The notes: generated from the sequence alone by a model not told the origin. DNA of 64,000 nt from Thiodiazotropha sp040506775 (GCA_040506775.1 JBEVWC010000029.1:11874-75873), one strand, 5' to 3'. Shown: positions 1-9,117, numbered from the stretch's first letter. Made by a program: numbers and translations.

Positions 1-2
1 AT

Positions 3-1463
3 CAGGACATCAGCAACTGGCTACGAAGCCGGCTCAACGCAAGTAAACCACCTCGGGGTGAATGGCTGAACGATGCCGATATGGTACGCGACAGCGCCAA
101 CTATGCCCATGGCTCCCGGCCGTTCCGCCAGGCGGATGGCAGTACCGGCAAACTGGTCGCGGTCGCGGTCACCCTGGATCGCCTGTATGCGCGCCTGGCG
201 GTGTTGATCTATACGGAAAACAGTGTCAATAAAACATACCTGAAGCAGGCGTTCCCGATCCTCAGAGCGATCTACGATACCGAAAAGACGGATGCCCTGG
301 CCGAGGGGCGTGGCACGGATATCGAAAAATCCCCACCAAATCTTAAGGGACTTAAGGAAGGCGGTCCGATCAAACCGGGGCGTTATGTGGGCACGAAAAC
401 CCGTTCGCAAAAGGCCCTGGGCAGCTACGAAGTGATGCTCTACGAAACCGGTGAATACGAATTTCTCGGCGGAAAGGCCAAATCCGGTCGCTATACCTAC
501 TCCCAGGCCACGGGGCGGCTCAACCTCGCCGGAGACTTCTACAACATCAATTCCTACCATCTCGAAGACTATTGTGTCTACGGCACTGACGAAAAGAGCG
601 GCACCCCTACGATCATCGCCCGGGATGATGATGAACGCTATCGCCTGAGCTGGGTTAACCCGGTGGATCGACTCTCACCCCGGCAGAACAAGGAACTCGA
701 AGCACTGAAACGGGCGCGTGAGAAGCGATATCCCCATGTCACCAACCCGGGCGACGGGGTCAGCGACGAGCAGATCGAGACCCTTCTCTACACCTATGAG
801 GACAACTACATCGGAGGCGGCATACAAACCGATGAAGCGATCTATCTGCTGATGAAGGACGGCCGGGTGATGGACGGCATCCCCGTCGCACCGAACCGTC
901 TGGATGCGGCCAAATCCCGCAGCCGTGAACCGGACCGCTGGGGCTGGTGGCAACTCGAAGAGGGACGCTACCGTTTCGCCTGGAATGTGGATCGTAAACA
1001 CTTTGTGATGCCCAAGGGGAAACAGATCAAAGGCATCCCCATCCCCGCCAACACCCGCCTGGACGGTGACTGGGGCGCCTCATCGACCTACTCGAGTCTC
1101 GATTTTTCCAGCACCTCATTCTGGGGGGTTTACCTGGATGGCTCGGGACGCTTCAGGAAATACCACAGCAACATGATGCAGGCCGGAGGTGAATTCCAGA
1201 CCGGCACATCCAATCCGCTGGTCACTTCGATCAGTAACGACGAAGGATCCTCCACCTCGGTGATCGGATCAAATGTGGGCGGTGGCACCAGCAGCCGCAA
1301 CAACAAACCCAACAGCAACCGGGTCGGCAATTACCAATTCGACGGTTACAACCTGACCCTGAAATTCGACAATGGCGAGGAAAAATATCTTCCGGCATTC
1401 GCCACCGACGATGAAAACCGGGGTATCTGGTTTGAGAGTGGACGTCTTTATCGAAAGAAATAA
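3..1463 (+). CDS. Unidentified protein, 5' end outside the window
   Basis: The frame is open from base 3, so the gene begins upstream of the window; an in-frame ATG at 81 is probably internal. About 486 residues are visible, ending at the TAA at 1461-1463. I do not recognise the family. The protein is rich in aromatic, glycine and charged residues. It seems to contain repeated beta-rich segments: one around GRYTYSQATGRLNL, one around FWGVYLDGSGRF and a last one around GNYQFDGYNLTLKF, each pairing 'G-x-Y/F' turns with short strands, as in calycin- or WG-like barrels (inference only). No membrane segment is visible; the N-terminus, and any signal peptide, is missing. A REP-like hairpin follows the stop. 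Coding is likely because the frame is long and open with typical codon use. Confidence 0.75.
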   Translation, partial: QDISNWLRSRLNASKPPRGEWLNDADMVRDSANYAHGSRPFRQADGSTGKLVAVAVTLDRLYARLAVLIYTENSVNKTYLKQAFPILRAIYDTEKTDALAEGRGTDIEKSPPNLKGLKEGGPIKPGRYVGTKTRSQKALGSYEVMLYETGEYEFLGGKAKSGRYTYSQATGRLNLAGDFYNINSYHLEDYCVYGTDEKSGTPTIIARDDDERYRLSWVNPVDRLSPRQNKELEALKRAREKRYPHVTNPGDGVSDEQIETLLYTYEDNYIGGGIQTDEAIYLLMKDGRVMDGIPVAPNRLDAAKSRSREPDRWGWWQLEEGRYRFAWNVDRKHFVMPKGKQIKGIPIPANTRLDGDWGASSTYSSLDFSSTSFWGVYLDGSGRFRKYHSNMMQAGGEFQTGTSNPLVTSISNDEGSSTSVIGSNVGGGTSSRNNKPNSNRVGNYQFDGYNLTLKFDNGEEKYLPAFATDDENRGIWFESGRLYRKK

Positions 1464-1519
1464 AGCGGATTTATGCAATCGACGAAACATGTCGTCCGCA
1501 AGATCACAAAAGGAATCCG

Positions 1520-1553
1520 GTAGGTCGGGTTAGCGCAGCGTAACCCGACCTAC
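1520..1553. repeat. REP-like palindrome (GTAGGTCGGGTTA type)
   Basis: A perfect inverted repeat: GTAGGTCGGGTTA, an 8-base loop (GCGCAGCG), then TAACCCGACCTAC. It lies 57 bases after the stop of the preceding gene. Its form matches the dispersed palindromes common in gammaproteobacterial intergenic regions. It lacks a T-run, so it is better read as a repeat than as a terminator. Confidence 0.8.
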
Positions 1554-1571
1554 AACTGACCTACAACTTTA

Positions 1572-1700
1572 ACCACGAAGAACACGAAGAACACGAAGGA
1601 CACGAAGGATAAGACCAGCAACCATTTAATCTCATTGCGTAACTTTTAAGCATTGAAATCCATGAACACGCAGCTTCGTGAACTTCGTGCTCTTCGTGGT
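1572..1700. repeat. CACGAAG-type imperfect palindromic repeat, copy 1
   Basis: The left arm holds reiterated ACACGAAG units starting ACCACGAAG. About 80 bases later the right arm holds the complementary units and ends CTTCGTGGT, so the whole element can fold into a long imperfect hairpin. A second copy lies at 7951-8034. It encodes no protein. The rest of the 1464-2001 gap, from 1701 to tesA, shows nothing else I can support. Confidence 0.75.
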
Positions 1701-2001
1701 AAAAATTAGTGTTGGCTGCTGCCCTGAAGAAGCGCAGTCGTCGTCCGGACACGCAAATCCTGTTCCTGGAGCATTTGTGATCCTGTTGTTTACTTGATTG
1801 AAATCCGACCTGAACTCCGAAACTTGAGTTACAACCCCCTCCACAACATGGCGTGTTGCTTGTTTGTATGGATTGCAGGCGTTCCCTGTCAGAGTATTCA
1901 GTTGTTTCGTTTTCCCGCTTTACCCTCGATAACATACCCGCTTCAAATAACCCGATCTTTTCCACCCCTATACACAGCCAGAGCCGTTTTATGATGACCT
2001 C

Positions 2002-2682
2002 TTATGGCGGCGCCGTCTGACGGGACAGGACGCTTGTTGACGAACAGGATGCGGAGAACCGGGCACTCTTTTCAATAATGGGCTTCAACTCAGCCCACAC
2101 ATGGTCTTTCATGATCGGCTGGGCCTTGTCGTTGGGGTGAATGCCGTCCGCCTGCATCAGTTCCGGATTGAGCGCCACACCCTGAAGAAAAAACGGCAGC
2201 ATGGGAACTGATTCCGCATCGGCGACATCAAAGTAGACTTGATGAAAGGCTTGAACGAAATCATGTCCGTAATTCGCCGGCAGTCGCATTCCCAACAGCA
2301 ATACCCGGGCGCCCGCCTGTTTGGCGAGTTGCACCATGCCTTGAAGATTGCCGCGCAGCTCCGCCAGACTGATGCCCCGCAACCCGTCGTTGCCTCCCAG
2401 TTCGATGATCACCAGGTCGGGACGATGCTGCTCAAGCAGTTTCGGCAGGCGGCTCAACCCGCCGCCGCTGGTATCACCGCTGATACTGGCATTGATCACC
2501 TGGAACGCGTCACAATGGTCATTCAGTTGCCGCTCCAGCAGATCGACCCAGCGCGCTCCACGGGTTACACCGTAACCGGCGCTGAGGCTGTCACCGACCA
2601 CCAGCACGCGAGCGCTCTCCTGCGCTGCAGCGGTGAGCGGCAGCATCCAGAACATCAAAAATGCGAGTAGGAATTTTTTCAT
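2002..2682 (-). CDS. tesA: Arylesterase / acyl-CoA thioesterase TesA, SGNH hydrolase
   Basis: A 226-residue exported SGNH hydrolase that hydrolyses acyl thioesters and esters in the periplasm (TesA/ApeA family). Residues 1-20 form a signal peptide ending in AAA-QE. Block I GDSL is at 30-33 with the nucleophile Ser32. Block III GGND ends at Asp99 with the oxyanion Asn98. Block V DGIHP supplies Asp179 and His182. The start at 2682 gives the signal peptide directly and is preceded by GGAAG about 10 bases away; the frame extends further upstream but that part is antisense to ybbA. The gene is divergent from ybbA, as in Escherichia coli, and the two start codons overlap. The C-terminal 25 residues are Ser-rich and longer than usual. 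Confidence 0.93.
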   Translation of the reverse strand: MKKFLLAFLMFWMLPLTAAAQESARVLVVGDSLSAGYGVTRGARWVDLLERQLNDHCDAFQVINASISGDTSGGGLSRLPKLLEQHRPDLVIIELGGNDGLRGISLAELRGNLQGMVQLAKQAGARVLLLGMRLPANYGHDFVQAFHQVYFDVADAESVPMLPFFLQGVALNPELMQADGIHPNDKAQPIMKDHVWAELKPIIEKSARFSASCSSTSVLSRQTAPP

Positions 2683-3385
2683 GTTGCAGACATCTTCCAA
2701 TCCTTCACCTGTGACCGCAAGGGGTCTGGGTAAGTTCGTCGAAACCACCCAGGGTCGTCTGGATATCCTGCAACAGGTGGATCTGCAGGTGGCGCCGGGT
2801 GAAGCGCTGGCGATTCTTGGTGCATCCGGCTCGGGAAAGTCCACCCTGCTGGGGCTCCTCGCGGGGCTCGATGAGGCCAGCTCGGGGGAGATCCAGCTGT
2901 TCGGCCAGTCGCTGACTGAGCTCGATGAGGACGGACGCGCCGCCCTGCGTGCCGGGCGCATCGGGTTCGTCTTTCAATCCTTCCAACTGCTCTCCGGTAT
3001 GACTGCGCTGGAAAACGTGATGCTGCCCCTGGAACTCTCCGGCCAAACAGGTGCGGAGCAGATGGCCCGGGAGGCCCTCGCTGAGGTCGGCCTGGAGGCC
3101 CGTCTGACCCACTACCCCTCCCAGCTCTCCGGCGGCGAACAGCAGCGGGTGGCCCTGGCCCGTGCCTTCGCCCCCCGACCCGAAGTGCTGTTTGCCGACG
3201 AACCCACGGCCAATCTGGATGCGCATACCGGAGCACGGGTCGCCGATCTGCTGTTTCGCATGCAGGAGCAGCACCGTACGGTGTTGATCCTGGTGACCCA
3301 TGACACGGAACTGGCCCAGCGCTGCGACCGGCGTCTGCACCTGCGCGAAGGCCGACTCGACAACCCGACCACAGGGAGTGTGTGA
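2681..3385 (+). CDS. ybbA: ABC transporter ATP-binding protein YbbA (LolD-like)
   Basis: A 234-residue ATPase of the MacB/LolD-type ABC family, which pairs with the FtsX-like permease encoded next. Walker A GASGSGKST is at 47-55, the LSGGE signature at 149-153 and Walker B VLFADE at 169-174, followed by the D-loop. The start at ATG 2681 is chosen because AGGAA lies about 7 bases upstream; a longer frame from 2633 would run antisense into tesA. The stop overlaps the ybbP start by four bases (GTGA), so translation is probably coupled. The true substrate of YbbAP is unsettled. Divergence from tesA supports the assignment. Confidence 0.92.
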   Translation: MLQTSSNPSPVTARGLGKFVETTQGRLDILQQVDLQVAPGEALAILGASGSGKSTLLGLLAGLDEASSGEIQLFGQSLTELDEDGRAALRAGRIGFVFQSFQLLSGMTALENVMLPLELSGQTGAEQMAREALAEVGLEARLTHYPSQLSGGEQQRVALARAFAPRPEVLFADEPTANLDAHTGARVADLLFRMQEQHRTVLILVTHDTELAQRCDRRLHLREGRLDNPTTGSV

Positions 3386-5898
3386 GCATGCCCTCCGGGA
3401 ACGACCCGCTGAATCCCCTGACCCTGGCGATACGCCTGCTGCGTCGGGACTGGCGCGCCGGGGAACTGCGTCTTCTCGCCACCGCGCTGGTGATCGCGGT
3501 GGCCTCGGTTACCTCGGTGAGTTTCTTCACCGACCGCATCGACCGGGCGATGGAGCAGCAGGCCTCGGAGGTGCTGGCCGCGGATCTGCGGCTCACCCGA
3601 ACCGAGCCCCTGCCCGACAATCTCAGCGAGGAGGCCGACCGGTCAGGTCTGACCCAGGCACGGACGCTGGGTTTCCCCAGCGTGATCCTCAACGGGAACA
3701 ACACCCAACTGGTCGACGTGAAGGCGGTCTCCGGCGGCTACCCCTTGCGTGGAGAGTTGCAGGTCCGGGACGCGTTTGATGGGGAGAGCCACCCCGCGAG
3801 CGGGCTGCCCGCCCCTGGGGAAGCCTGGCTGGAGGACCGCCTGCTGCCCCTGCTGGGACTAGGCATCGGCGATACCTTCAAGCTGGGGCAAAGCCCGTTT
3901 CAGGTGACCCGCATCATCACCTATGAACCGGACCGCTCGTCCAACCTGTTCCAGCTGGCGCCCCGGGTGATGATCAATTTGCAGGATGTGGCGGCCACCG
4001 GGCTGCTGGGTCCCGCCAGCCGGGTCCGCTACCATCTGCTGCTCGCGGGAGAACCGGACGCCATCCAGACCTATTCGGAGTGGGTGAAGACCCAGGACCT
4101 GCCCGGTCTTGAGGTGGACGACATCCGCAACGCCCGCCCGGAGACCCGGGCCGCCCTCGACCAGGGGAGCCGGTTCCTGCGTCTCGCCGCCGCCACCGCA
4201 ATCCTGCTCTGTGTGGTGGCCGTGGCCCTCTCCAGCCGGCGTTTCGTGGAGCGCCAGTCCGACACCAGCGCTCTGCTGCGCTGCCTGGGCGCGCAACGCC
4301 GTCAGGTCACCCAGATCTTCCTCCTTAGGCTGCTCGGCCTGGGGCTGATCGCCAGCCTGTTGGGCAGCCTCATCGGTCTGGCGGCACAGGCGGTGCTGGT
4401 GGAACTGGTCGGCCATTGGTTCACCCAGCGTATCCCGCCCCCCTCCCCCTGGCCGCTGCTGTCAGGATTCGCCACAGGCATCCTGGTGCTGACCGGTTTT
4501 TCCCTGCCCAGTGTGATACGTCTCGGGGATGTCCCCCCGCTGCGGGTGTTCCGCCGGGATCTGGATGCCCCGCCGCTGCGCTACCAGATTTCACTCGGAC
4601 TCGCCCTTTCGGTGTTGGTGGCCTTGCTGGTATGGCAGATCGGTGACGACAAGCTGGCCTTTCAACTGATCGGCGGGCTGCTGGCCGGGCTGCTGCTGTT
4701 GTTGCTCATTGCCCGTGTGCTGGTGAGACTGCTGGCGCCGTTGCGCCATCGTGCCGCCGGTTCCTGGCGCTACGGCCTGGCGAGCCTGTCACGCAACCCG
4801 GCCACCACCAGCGTGCAGCTGACCGGCTTCGGCCTGGGCATGACGGTCCTGCTGGTGCTCGCCCTGGTGCGGGTCGACCTGCTTTCGAGCTGGCGCAACA
4901 GCCTGCCGGAAGACACCCCGAACCAGTTTCTGATCAACATCCAACCCGGGCAGGTGGACGGGGTGCGCAAGCTGCTGGAGCAGAGCGGCATCCGTGAGGT
5001 GGGTCTCTACCCGATGATCCGAGGCCGCCTCATCAGCATTGGCGATCACCCGGTATCGGCGGAGGACTACCCCAACCCGAGGGCCAAGCGTCTGGCCACC
5101 CGGGACTTCAACCTGAGTTTCGCAACCGAAATGCAGACCGACAACCGCACCACTTCAGGAACCTGGTGGAGCGCCACCGAACTGGACCGCCCCTGGTTCT
5201 CGGTGGAAGAGGGGCTGGCCAAGACCCTGGGCATCAAGCTGGGTGACGAGATCCAGTTCGAAGTGGCCGGTGCAACGGTCAGCGGCGAGGTGGTCAACCT
5301 GCGCAGCGTGAAATGGGATTCGTTCAATGTGAACTTCTTCGTCGTCAGCCCGCCCGGGCTGCTCAAGGATCAACCGGCCACCTACATCACGAGTTTCCAT
5401 CTGCCCGCCAGTCAACGCCCGGTGTTGCATCAGCTGATCCGCACCTACCCCAGTATCACAGCCCTGGATGTCACGGCCCTGATGCAGCAGATCCGCCACA
5501 TCATGGATCGCGGCACACTGGCGGTGGAGTCGGTATTCCTGTTCACCCTGGCGGCAGGTCTGATCGTGCTGTACGCGGGCATCCAGGCGAGCTATGAGTT
5601 ACGGGTGCAGGAGACGGCCCTGCTCAGAACCCTGGGATTGAAGCGCCGTCAATTGACCCTCTCAATCGCCCTGGAGTTCGCCCTCCTCGGTGCTTTGGCG
5701 GGTGTCATCTCCGCACTGCTCGCCACAGCGATCAGCTACACCCTGTCCACCGCGGTGTTCGATCTGCCCTGGACACTCAACCCCCTGCTCTGGCTGTGGG
5801 CCATGCTGGGCGGCGCGTTGGGCATCGGGGTTGCCGGGACCGTCGCGAGTTGGTCATTGTTGAACATCCCGCCGATGGCGGTGCTCAAACGGGCATAG
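3382..5898 (+). CDS. ybbP: ABC transporter permease YbbP, FtsX-like
   Basis: An inner-membrane permease of 838 residues (E. coli YbbP is about 800) that forms the transmembrane part of the YbbAP mechanotransmission-type ABC transporter. The first membrane helix is near residues 25-45 (LLATALVIAVASVTSVSFF). A large periplasmic domain follows, then a central set of helices around 270-480 and a second FtsX unit near the C-terminus with 'QETALLRTLGLKRRQLTLS', the cytoplasmic coupling region. The start is GTG 3382 overlapping the ybbA stop; ATG 3388 is an alternative two codons later. It ends the tesA-side divergon. The 276 bases after it contain a degraded repeat and no gene. Confidence 0.92.
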   Translation: MSMPSGNDPLNPLTLAIRLLRRDWRAGELRLLATALVIAVASVTSVSFFTDRIDRAMEQQASEVLAADLRLTRTEPLPDNLSEEADRSGLTQARTLGFPSVILNGNNTQLVDVKAVSGGYPLRGELQVRDAFDGESHPASGLPAPGEAWLEDRLLPLLGLGIGDTFKLGQSPFQVTRIITYEPDRSSNLFQLAPRVMINLQDVAATGLLGPASRVRYHLLLAGEPDAIQTYSEWVKTQDLPGLEVDDIRNARPETRAALDQGSRFLRLAAATAILLCVVAVALSSRRFVERQSDTSALLRCLGAQRRQVTQIFLLRLLGLGLIASLLGSLIGLAAQAVLVELVGHWFTQRIPPPSPWPLLSGFATGILVLTGFSLPSVIRLGDVPPLRVFRRDLDAPPLRYQISLGLALSVLVALLVWQIGDDKLAFQLIGGLLAGLLLLLLIARVLVRLLAPLRHRAAGSWRYGLASLSRNPATTSVQLTGFGLGMTVLLVLALVRVDLLSSWRNSLPEDTPNQFLINIQPGQVDGVRKLLEQSGIREVGLYPMIRGRLISIGDHPVSAEDYPNPRAKRLATRDFNLSFATEMQTDNRTTSGTWWSATELDRPWFSVEEGLAKTLGIKLGDEIQFEVAGATVSGEVVNLRSVKWDSFNVNFFVVSPPGLLKDQPATYITSFHLPASQRPVLHQLIRTYPSITALDVTALMQQIRHIMDRGTLAVESVFLFTLAAGLIVLYAGIQASYELRVQETALLRTLGLKRRQLTLSIALEFALLGALAGVISALLATAISYTLSTAVFDLPWTLNPLLWLWAMLGGALGIGVAGTVASWSLLNIPPMAVLKRA

Positions 5899-6174
5899 GG
5901 ACTCATGCAGGGTCCGCAGCAATATCCGTTCGCTGAGCAGGCATGAGTAGCACTGCTGCATCCCGGATTTCGCGTATCCACTGAGTAGAGCACAAACCAT
6001 CTTCTGAGCAGATCAGGCCTCATCATCCGGGACCTGGTCTCTGCAACCCGCTACCACCTGTGAGTAATCACGGACATTCGACGGGTCATGCAGATGTCAT
6101 AAATATTTCTTCATTCCGTGACCATCCCGCAAAGATTCCGTTTCTAAGATAGCGGCCTTGCCTAACCAGTCTGG

Positions 6175-7194
6175 ATGAAAAACCCCATGAAATACCTACT
6201 GCCCTCCTGCCTGCTGCTGATGAGTGCCCCCGCACTGGCACTCAACATTGTTGTAACCAACGATGACAGCTACGACACCCATAACGTACAACAATTGAAA
6301 ATCGCTCTGGAGGATGCCGGCCATCAGGTGCTGGTTTCAGTGCCCTGCGCACATCAAAGCGGCAAAGGCGGTTCGCTGGGTTCCATCCTGACCTCCGTGC
6401 CGGTACACAAGTTGGCTTCAGATATCGATGGGGTATTGTCGATCGATGACACGGCCGAATCCCCGGCCGGATACTGTGTAGGTGATACCGAGGCCGACAA
6501 AGCGGTTAAGACATTCCAGGACTACAAGGACGGGACACCCCTGCAAGCCTCTGCGCATGGCATCTACATGGCGAATCAAATGTGGGGATCCAATCCGGAC
6601 CTGCTGATTTCCGGTCCCAACGAAGGGCAGAATGTGGGCTTCGCGGTTTTCATCTCCGGGACACTGGGCGCAGCCCATAACGCCATCATTCAAGGCGTGC
6701 CCGCCATTGCCGTGAGCGCCGGCTCGACTCCCGGCAGCGAGGCAGACGCGGTGCTTCATGCCCAGATGGTCGCGGACATCACCCTAGACATCGTTGACCA
6801 GCTTGAGAAAAAAGCCCGGCACGGCAAACCGCTCCTGCCACCCTTGACCGGTCTCAATATCAATACACCGAACTACGAAATGCTCGCCGATGCTGAATAC
6901 AAACTCACCAATGTGAATTGGTATTTTGGCAGTTCGATCGAATGGTCCAACCTGGGTAGCGCCGGTGGTTACGGATCGTATTACGGTTACACCGAGGCGA
7001 TGGGACTCTACGGCTTGAATTTCTTCCCGGGTCAGGACAAATCGGGTGATACGGATGCGAACTCCGAGGGACAGGCGATTGCCAACGGCTTCATCGCCAT
7101 CAGTACGATCGACGCCACGGAAAATGCACCCAGGACGAAAGTGGTGCAAGTTGCCCGGAAACTGCGCGAATTGACCCGCAAGCATTCTCATTGA
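6175..7194 (+). CDS. Exported SurE-like 5'/3'-nucleotidase
   Basis: A 339-residue SurE-fold phosphatase. Residues 1-23 form a signal peptide ending ALA, so the enzyme should act outside the cytoplasm, unlike classical SurE, which is cytosolic and about 250 residues. The metal-binding NDD is at 29-31, and the second conserved stretch SGPNEGQN...SGTLGAA spans about 146-168, followed by GVPAIAVS. The C-terminal 120 residues are unlike core SurE and include a Gly/Tyr-rich stretch. Family members dephosphorylate nucleoside monophosphates, so phosphate or nucleoside scavenging is plausible (inference). The start could be ATG 6175 or ATG 6187; neither has a strong ribosome site. It stands alone. Confidence 0.85.
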   Translation: MKNPMKYLLPSCLLLMSAPALALNIVVTNDDSYDTHNVQQLKIALEDAGHQVLVSVPCAHQSGKGGSLGSILTSVPVHKLASDIDGVLSIDDTAESPAGYCVGDTEADKAVKTFQDYKDGTPLQASAHGIYMANQMWGSNPDLLISGPNEGQNVGFAVFISGTLGAAHNAIIQGVPAIAVSAGSTPGSEADAVLHAQMVADITLDIVDQLEKKARHGKPLLPPLTGLNINTPNYEMLADAEYKLTNVNWYFGSSIEWSNLGSAGGYGSYYGYTEAMGLYGLNFFPGQDKSGDTDANSEGQAIANGFIAISTIDATENAPRTKVVQVARKLRELTRKHSH

Positions 7195-7389
7195 CAGGGT
7201 AAACCAGTGGATTTGCGGCTCCTTGCGGAGCCGCATACAACGCAATCCAGGACTACGCGTAACGAACCATGCGACTCAGTCCGGAGTAACAGATCGGGTA
7301 TCAATCAACTGAGTCTTTCATGGATTAGAGTGGATGCAGACAGTTGGTTTTCAAGACCGCGTCCTAATCGCCGCTGACCGGATTCCCCG

Positions 7390-7869
7390 TCAATAGGGCG
7401 TACCGTCCTTGTGGGTGAAAACCACCTGCTCTCCCTCAAACAACGCCTTGATATCATCATCGGGATAGTCCACTTCATCACCCTGCGTACGGTCACCGAT
7501 CTCCAGGTAGAGCACCGCTTCGTCCGTCTCGTTGATCAGGTTGCAGGCGTTACCGGTCCCTGCGGGCATACCGGCACACATCCCCGGTGAAAGGCGCTGT
7601 TTTCCGTGGTTCGTCTGGAGTGTCGGGCAGCCCTGCACAACATAGATGAATTCGTCCTGTCGGGAATGCGCATGACGCAGGGCGGATACTGCGTTCGGCG
7701 CCAGGCGGGTCAGATTGACACCGAAGTTTTTCAGACCGAAATAGCCACCCAGCACCCGCTTCTCCCTGCCATCCATGCGGGATGCAAAGGGTTGCGGGTA
7801 GAAGCTGACCTGAGTACGGGTCGGAATATCTTCAGCCAGGATGGCGGGCGGTACTGCGTCCTTTTCCAT
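7390..7869 (-). CDS. Cupin-domain protein
   Basis: A 159-residue single-domain cupin. The first motif has HAHSRQDEFIYVVQG, with two His and a Glu as likely metal ligands; the second motif is around PAGTGNACNLINETDEAVLYLEIGDR. No signal peptide is visible. ATG 7869 is preceded by GAGGA at good spacing. Proteins of this type (often annotated as cupin or transcriptional-negative-regulator-like) have varied roles, so no reaction can be assigned. It is monocistronic on the minus strand; a CACGAAG repeat lies just upstream. Confidence 0.8.
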   Translation of the reverse strand: MEKDAVPPAILAEDIPTRTQVSFYPQPFASRMDGREKRVLGGYFGLKNFGVNLTRLAPNAVSALRHAHSRQDEFIYVVQGCPTLQTNHGKQRLSPGMCAGMPAGTGNACNLINETDEAVLYLEIGDRTQGDEVDYPDDDIKALFEGEQVVFTHKDGTPY

Positions 7870-7950
7870 TGCTTGTCCTCGTGTTTGAGAGAATAACCGG
7901 TGATCAGGATGTCCTTTCCAATATCTGGATTTGCCTGGTCTACCTATCTC

Positions 7951-8034
7951 ACCACGAAGGACACGAAGCGCACGAAGGAACGACTTGAGCGTTCATCACA
8001 TTCTACCCTTCGTTTTCTTCGTGTCCTTCGTGGT
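7951..8034. repeat. CACGAAG-type imperfect palindromic repeat, copy 2
   Basis: It begins ACCACGAAGGACACGAAG and ends with the complementary CTTCGTGTCCTTCGTGGT, with about 48 bases between the arms. The same outer arms occur in the copy at 1572-1700, but the inner sequence differs. It sits in the 7870-8178 gap, 82 bases upstream of the cupin gene start, where it could separate that gene's promoter from the neighbouring araC gene. Confidence 0.78.
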
Positions 8035-8139
8035 GAAAATTTCAGCGCCATCAAGGGCACTTCACGTAGTCTGCAGGGCCGGGGTTCCATTCAGTAAGAA
8101 TTGGAACATCATTCCGGGATCACTCCTAAAATATCGGAT

Positions 8140-8159
8140 TAGTTTAGGTCACTAAACTA
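8140..8159. terminator. Palindrome downstream of the araC-type gene, possible terminator
   Basis: An 8-bp perfect stem TAGTTTAG / CTAAACTA with a GTCA loop, 20 bases beyond the stop of the minus-strand regulator. In that direction it is followed by a moderately T-rich stretch. It abuts a MITE-like end at 8160, so it may equally be part of a mobile element. Confidence 0.4.
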
Positions 8160-8181
8160 GCAGGCTGTTGAAACTCACTCA
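8160..8181. repeat. Solo end of the GCAGGCTGTTGAAA MITE-like family
   Basis: GCAGGCTGTTGAAA followed by CTCACTCAG matches, with small differences, the left end of the complete element at 41330-41471. Only this end is present here. It runs into the stop codon of the araC-type gene (TCA at 8179-8181), so the 3' end of that gene was probably shaped by the element. Confidence 0.6.
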
Positions 8182-9117
8182 GCCGGCGGAATCCTGAAAC
8201 AGGTTCCTGATGTCACGCATCGGTGGCGCACCAAACTGACGACTGTACTCCCGACTGAACTGGGATGGGCTCTCGTAACCCACCTCGAAGGCCGCTTTGG
8301 AGGCATCGACATGCTCCGTCAGCATCAGGCGGCGCGCTTCGTTCAGACGCATGCGCTTTTGATACTGCAGCGGACTCATCGCGGTGGTGGCGCGGAAGTG
8401 GTTATGGAATGCCGAAAGGGACAAACCCGCCTTGCTGGCCAGGTCCTCCACCTTGATCGGTTTATTGAAGTTCGCCTTGAGCCAGTCGATGGCCCGGGCG
8501 ATCTGATAGCCGTGATTACCGGCGCTGGTGATATGCCGCAAGCGTGGACCCTGCTCACCGATCAGCAGGCGGTAAAAAATCTCCTGCTGTACGAGCGGCG
8601 CCAATGTGGGTATGCCATCCGGCTCGTCGAGAAGATCGATCAAGCGGTTGAAGGCATCGAGCAGGGGTTCGGTCAGTTCGCTCACGGCGATACCCAGACC
8701 ATTTTTCATTTCACGCTGGGCCGGAATACGGCTGCTGACCATGAGCTGCGCAATCAGGTGCAGATCGAGCTCCAGGGTCAGACCCAGGTAGGGTTGCCCG
8801 GGGCTCGCCTCCATCACCTGAGTCACCACCGGCAGCTCGACCGAGGTTATGAGGAACCGGTGGGAATCGTAGTCATAGGTCTCTTCACCGAGAAACAGCC
8901 GTTTTCGACCCTGGCCGATTAGGCAAATGCTCGGTGGCAGCATGTAGCTTGCCGGTTCGGTGGGCGCTTCCCAGCGATGCAGATTAAGACCGCGAATGGG
9001 GGTCTCCAGACTATTCTTTCCCTCGGTCCATCGATCGATTCTTTGGGCCAGGCTCAATGGGCTGCCCAGGCGTCGATCCCGTCTCTCTTTTTCTTCGGAC
9101 ATGACATCGTTACTCAT
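8179..9117 (-). CDS. AraC-family transcriptional regulator, YqhC-like
   Basis: A 312-residue regulator with an AraC_N (YqhC-type) sensor domain at about 45-200 and two helix-turn-helix motifs at about 210-305 (DLASKAGLSLSAFHNHFRATTAMSPLQYQKRMRLNEAR, then AAFEVGYESPSQFSREYSRQFGAPP; given here only to show the family). In E. coli, YqhC senses aldehydes and activates the adjacent yqhD. Here the gene is divergent from a yqhD-like dehydrogenase 304 bases away, which strongly suggests the same role (inference). A perfect 14-bp palindrome lies 38 bases upstream of its start. ATG 9117 has a weak ribosome site; ATG 9102 is an alternative. Confidence 0.88.
   Translation of the reverse strand: MSNDVMSEEKERRDRRLGSPLSLAQRIDRWTEGKNSLETPIRGLNLHRWEAPTEPASYMLPPSICLIGQGRKRLFLGEETYDYDSHRFLITSVELPVVTQVMEASPGQPYLGLTLELDLHLIAQLMVSSRIPAQREMKNGLGIAVSELTEPLLDAFNRLIDLLDEPDGIPTLAPLVQQEIFYRLLIGEQGPRLRHITSAGNHGYQIARAIDWLKANFNKPIKVEDLASKAGLSLSAFHNHFRATTAMSPLQYQKRMRLNEARRLMLTEHVDASKAAFEVGYESPSQFSREYSRQFGAPPMRDIRNLFQDSAG

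Noticed and set aside
1520..1553. Palindrome as a terminator for the first gene
   Set aside because: The stem is strong, but there is no T-run, and the sequence is that of a dispersed repeat.
5736..6026. Open frame on the minus strand spanning the ybbP end
   Set aside because: It is antisense to the end of ybbP and a repeat-like gap, has no family similarity and no ribosome site.
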